Positions 13,693 to 15,738 of a stretch of DNA of 15,738 bases are shown piece by piece. Below the pieces are notes generated by a model. That model saw only the letters and a program-made list of their open reading frames with translations, was not told the origin of the DNA and did not search any database. A program made the position numbers and the translations under genes. The stretch's first letter is position 1; each line of letters begins with the position of its first letter. The stretch comes from Bordetella parapertussis (GTDB taxonomy: Bacteria > Pseudomonadota > Gammaproteobacteria > Burkholderiales > Burkholderiaceae_C): the NCBI GenBank assembly GCA_945873925.1, contig CAMCES010000041.1, positions 1 through 15,738 of the forward strand, in the 5' to 3' direction.

Positions 13693-15006
13693 ATGCTTGA
13701 CATTGCCCTTCTTCGCCGCGATTTGCCCCAAGTGCTGGCGCGTTTGCAAACCCGCAAAAACCCCCAAGTGTTTTTGAATGAATCCACATTCACCGCTTTA
13801 GAGAACGAACGCAAAACCCTGCAAACACGCACCGAGGAATTGCAGGCCCAACGCAACAGCTTGTCCAAGCAAATTGGCATGCTCAAAGGCAAGGGTGAAT
13901 CCGCCAACGCGGTGATGGCCGAAGTGGGTCAACTCAAAACCGAACTCGATGCGTCTGCGGTGCGTTTGGACGCGTTGCAAGCCGAGTTGCAAAACCTGTT
14001 GCTGGCCGTACCGAATTTGCCCCAAGAAGGCGTGCCCGTGGGCGCGGATGAACATGGGAATGTGGAGTTGCGCCGCTGGAGCCCCAGCGGCACCGAGCCC
14101 ACCCCTTTGGGCTTTGAGGCCAAAGACCATGTGGCGCTGGGCGAACCGTTGGGCTTGGATTTTGAAATGGGCGTCAAGCTCTCGGGCTCACGCTTCACCG
14201 TGATGAAGGGGCCGATGGCCCGCATGCACCGGGCGTTGGCGCAGTTCATGTTGGATGTGCAAACCCAAGAGCACGGTTACACCGAGTGCTACACCCCCTA
14301 CATCGTCAACGTTGACAGCTTGCGCGGCACCGGCCAACTGCCCAAGTTTGAAGAAGATTTGTTTGCCGCCAAAAAGGGTGGCCAAGACGGCGAGAGCGAC
14401 GGCCAAGCCCTGTACCTGATTCCCACCAGTGAAGTGCCCTTGACCAACATGGTGCGCGACACCGTGTTGACAGAGAGCGACTTGCCTATCAAGTTGACCG
14501 CGCACACACCATGTTTCCGCTCGGAAGCCGGCAGCCACGGCCGCGACACACGCGGCATGATTCGCCAGCACCAGTTTGACAAAGTGGAGATGGTGCAAAT
14601 CGTGCACCCCGAGAAAAGCAACGAGGCTTTGGAAGAGATGACCCGCCACGCCGAAGCCATTTTGCAAAAGCTGGGCTTGCCTTACCGTGTGATGGCGCTG
14701 TGCTCCGGTGACATGGGTTTCGGGGCGGCTCGCACGCACGATTTGGAAGTGTGGTTGCCCGCGCAAAACACCTACCGCGAGATCAGCTCGGTGTCCAATT
14801 GCGAAGCGTTTCAATCACGCCGCATGCAAGCGCGTTTTAAAAATGCGCAAGGCAAAAACGAATTGGTGCACACCTTGAACGGCTCGGGCTTGGCCGTGGG
14901 CCGCACCCTGGTGGCGGTGCTGGAAAACTACCAACAAGCCGACGGCAGTGTGCGCGTGCCTGATGCACTGCAAGCCTACATGGGTGGCTTGAAAGTGCTG
15001 ACTTAG
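13693..15006 (+). CDS. serS: Seryl-tRNA synthetase
   Basis: SerRS is a class II aminoacyl-tRNA synthetase that charges serine onto tRNA-Ser (and selenocysteine tRNA). The 437-residue protein begins MLDIALLRRD, then carries the long antiparallel coiled coil at about 30-105 that grips the long variable arm of tRNA-Ser. The catalytic domain has TSEVPLTN (245-252), motif 2 (PCFRSEAGSHGRDTRGMIRQ, 273-292) and motif 3 (LNGSGLAVGRTLVAVLEN, 395-412). All key residues look intact. It begins 19 bases after ispH, so read-through from fkpB-ispH is likely. Its substrate, a tRNA-Ser, is encoded 28 bases downstream. Confidence 0.97.
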   Translation: MLDIALLRRDLPQVLARLQTRKNPQVFLNESTFTALENERKTLQTRTEELQAQRNSLSKQIGMLKGKGESANAVMAEVGQLKTELDASAVRLDALQAELQNLLLAVPNLPQEGVPVGADEHGNVELRRWSPSGTEPTPLGFEAKDHVALGEPLGLDFEMGVKLSGSRFTVMKGPMARMHRALAQFMLDVQTQEHGYTECYTPYIVNVDSLRGTGQLPKFEEDLFAAKKGGQDGESDGQALYLIPTSEVPLTNMVRDTVLTESDLPIKLTAHTPCFRSEAGSHGRDTRGMIRQHQFDKVEMVQIVHPEKSNEALEEMTRHAEAILQKLGLPYRVMALCSGDMGFGAARTHDLEVWLPAQNTYREISSVSNCEAFQSRRMQARFKNAQGKNELVHTLNGSGLAVGRTLVAVLENYQQADGSVRVPDALQAYMGGLKVLT

Positions 15007-15034
15007 AATTCTTTTTGTATTTTCAGCAAGACCC

Positions 15035-15126
15035 GGAAAGATGGCAGAGTGGTCGAATGCACCGGATTCGAAATCCGGCGTACAGGTTTACCTGTACCGA
15101 GGGTTCGAATCCCTCTCTTTCCGCCA
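15035..15126 (+). tRNA. tRNA-Ser (anticodon CGA)
   Basis: The gene folds as a class II tRNA of 92 bases with an encoded CCA end. The acceptor stem GGAAAGA (15035-15041) pairs with TCTTTCC (15116-15122), followed by discriminator G and CCA. The anticodon stem CCGGA/TCCGG encloses TTCGAAA, with anticodon CGA at 15069-15071 reading UCG serine codons. The long variable arm TACAGG-TTTA-CCTGTA (15081-15096) and T-arm GAGGG-TTCGAAT-CCCTC (15099-15115) are perfect. The long variable arm confirms serine. T-rich sequence (15128-15139) follows directly and may aid termination. Confidence 0.97.
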
Positions 15127-15174
15127 ATTTTTTCTTCTTAAGCTTCAATGCTGATGCGCTTTTAACAGCTGAAA

Positions 15175-15582
15175 TCACGCTTCAAGTTCTCTTTGCAAGT
15201 CAATCCACGCTGAATCGAAACTCAGTTTTTTTGCCATGGGTGAGCTTGCATCGACAGTCCGCCAAAACGGGGCAAGGTCTTGCGTGCTACTGGTACGGTT
15301 GTATTCTTCCCAAGCATGCTCCGCCACTATTTTGAGGAAGATGGACGTAGAGACTGGGCATGTGGCATCGCATTTGTTTTTCTCTGCCAGCTTTCGTCTG
15401 AAAGCTTGTACCGACATGGTTGAGCCTGGTGGAATTTTTTTCAACTCGTCCGCGACTTCAACCGGGGAGGAAATGTGCAGTCTTGACCCTTTGGGGATGC
15501 CCGCGAAATCCTTGTCAAGGATGACGTGATGGGGCGGCTTTGCGTTCATCTTCTCGCCCCATGTTTTTTTTGCTCTCGGCAC
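15175..15582 (-). CDS. Small MGMT/alkyltransferase-like family protein (tentative)
   Basis: This 135-residue protein resembles a group of small proteins placed with the DNA-binding domain of O6-alkylguanine-DNA alkyltransferases. Similar features are the N-terminal KKTWGEKM, IPPGSTMSVQAFRRKLAEK (a likely helix-turn-helix-type segment, about 50-68), CPVSTSIFLKIVAEHAWEE and DLAPFWRTV. The alkyl-acceptor motif Pro-Cys-His-Arg is absent, so methyl transfer is not expected; recognition of modified DNA, or another function, is possible. I took the GTG at 15582 as start because KKTWGEKM matches relatives from memory; the ATG at 15549 is an alternative. The gene begins three bases after the preceding - strand gene, so coupling is likely. 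Its base composition is more AT-rich than serS. The family call is from memory and moderately uncertain. Confidence 0.5.
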   Translation of the reverse strand: MPRAKKTWGEKMNAKPPHHVILDKDFAGIPKGSRLHISSPVEVADELKKIPPGSTMSVQAFRRKLAEKNKCDATCPVSTSIFLKIVAEHAWEEYNRTSSTQDLAPFWRTVDASSPMAKKLSFDSAWIDLQRELEA

Positions 15583-15585
15583 TGT

Positions 15586-15738
15586 TTACTCTAGCAAAAA
15601 CTTTTTCGCTTCTTTCAAAATTTTCAAGGCTTCGTCTTCTTTGCCTTCTTTGAAGAGACGTTCGCCTTCTTCGCGCATGGCCTTGGCTTTTTCAAGATCG
15701 GCACCTGTTTTGGTGGTCTTGCCAAAAGCGTTGTCCAC
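15586..15738 (-). CDS. C-terminal 50 residues of an uncharacterised charged protein (truncated by window edge)
   Basis: Reading the - strand from the right edge gives 50 residues and a TAA stop. The fragment is almost wholly helical and highly charged (KAKAMREEGERLFKEGKEDE, then ALKILKEAKKFLLE). The pattern GERLFKEGKEDEALKILKEA is like a short TPR-type helix pair, though one unit is too little to assign a family. It ends three bases before the GTG of the MGMT-like gene, suggesting a two-gene unit. The upstream part is outside the window. Confidence 0.6.
   Translation of the reverse strand: MDNAFGKTTKTGADLEKAKAMREEGERLFKEGKEDEALKILKEAKKFLLE

Noticed and set aside
12708..13907. Open frame of 399 codons on the - strand opposite ispH
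   Set aside because: It lies fully antisense to ispH and the start of serS, and its His/Gly-rich translation matches no family.

Overview
The window looks like the chromosome of a Gram-negative beta-proteobacterium of the order Burkholderiales, most like a member of the Comamonadaceae. This rests on the protein sequence style, the fkpB-ispH-serS order next to radC, the moderately high GC content and the weak Shine-Dalgarno sites. The assignment is from recognition only; no search was run. Genes are packed very tightly: several pairs overlap, two convergent pairs end 2-3 bases apart, and no gene-free stretch exceeds about 215 bases.

Region 1 (1-4526, + strand) is the end of a flagellar export-gate operon. 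It holds the C-terminus of FliR and a complete FlhB, followed by three genes that do not belong to the standard flagellar set: a DamX-like membrane protein with a C-terminal SPOR domain, a short acidic protein of unknown function, and a single-pass membrane protein with coiled coils and a TolA-like Ala/Lys/Asp repeat tail.

Region 2 (4530-7602, - strand) is a probable three-gene operon behind a near-consensus sigma70 promoter. It encodes an orphan ParA/MinD-type ATPase with an unusual switch II and a long C-terminal tail, a small coiled-coil protein, and a membrane-anchored FMN/Fe-S glutamate-synthase-like protein.

Region 3 (7815-11464) holds the heat-shock ribosome-rescue protein Hsp15 and a YbbP-type FtsX-family permease on the + strand, converging on an Smr-domain protein on the - strand that is expressed with radC.

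Region 4 (11458-15126) is housekeeping. radC (-) diverges from fkpB-ispH (+), whose genes overlap by one base; serS follows, and directly after it lies a tRNA-Ser gene with a CGA anticodon.

Region 5 (15127-15738, - strand) is visibly more AT-rich. It carries a small protein resembling the MGMT/alkyltransferase-like group and the last 50 residues of an uncharacterised charged protein three bases upstream of it.

The most interesting material is the flagellum-adjacent set of uncharacterised envelope proteins in region 1, together with the nearby orphan ParA and coiled-coil pair. Together they could form a module for positioning or anchoring a structure such as a polar flagellum, but that is inference from context. 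No CRISPR array, insertion sequence, prophage or recognisable defence system was seen.
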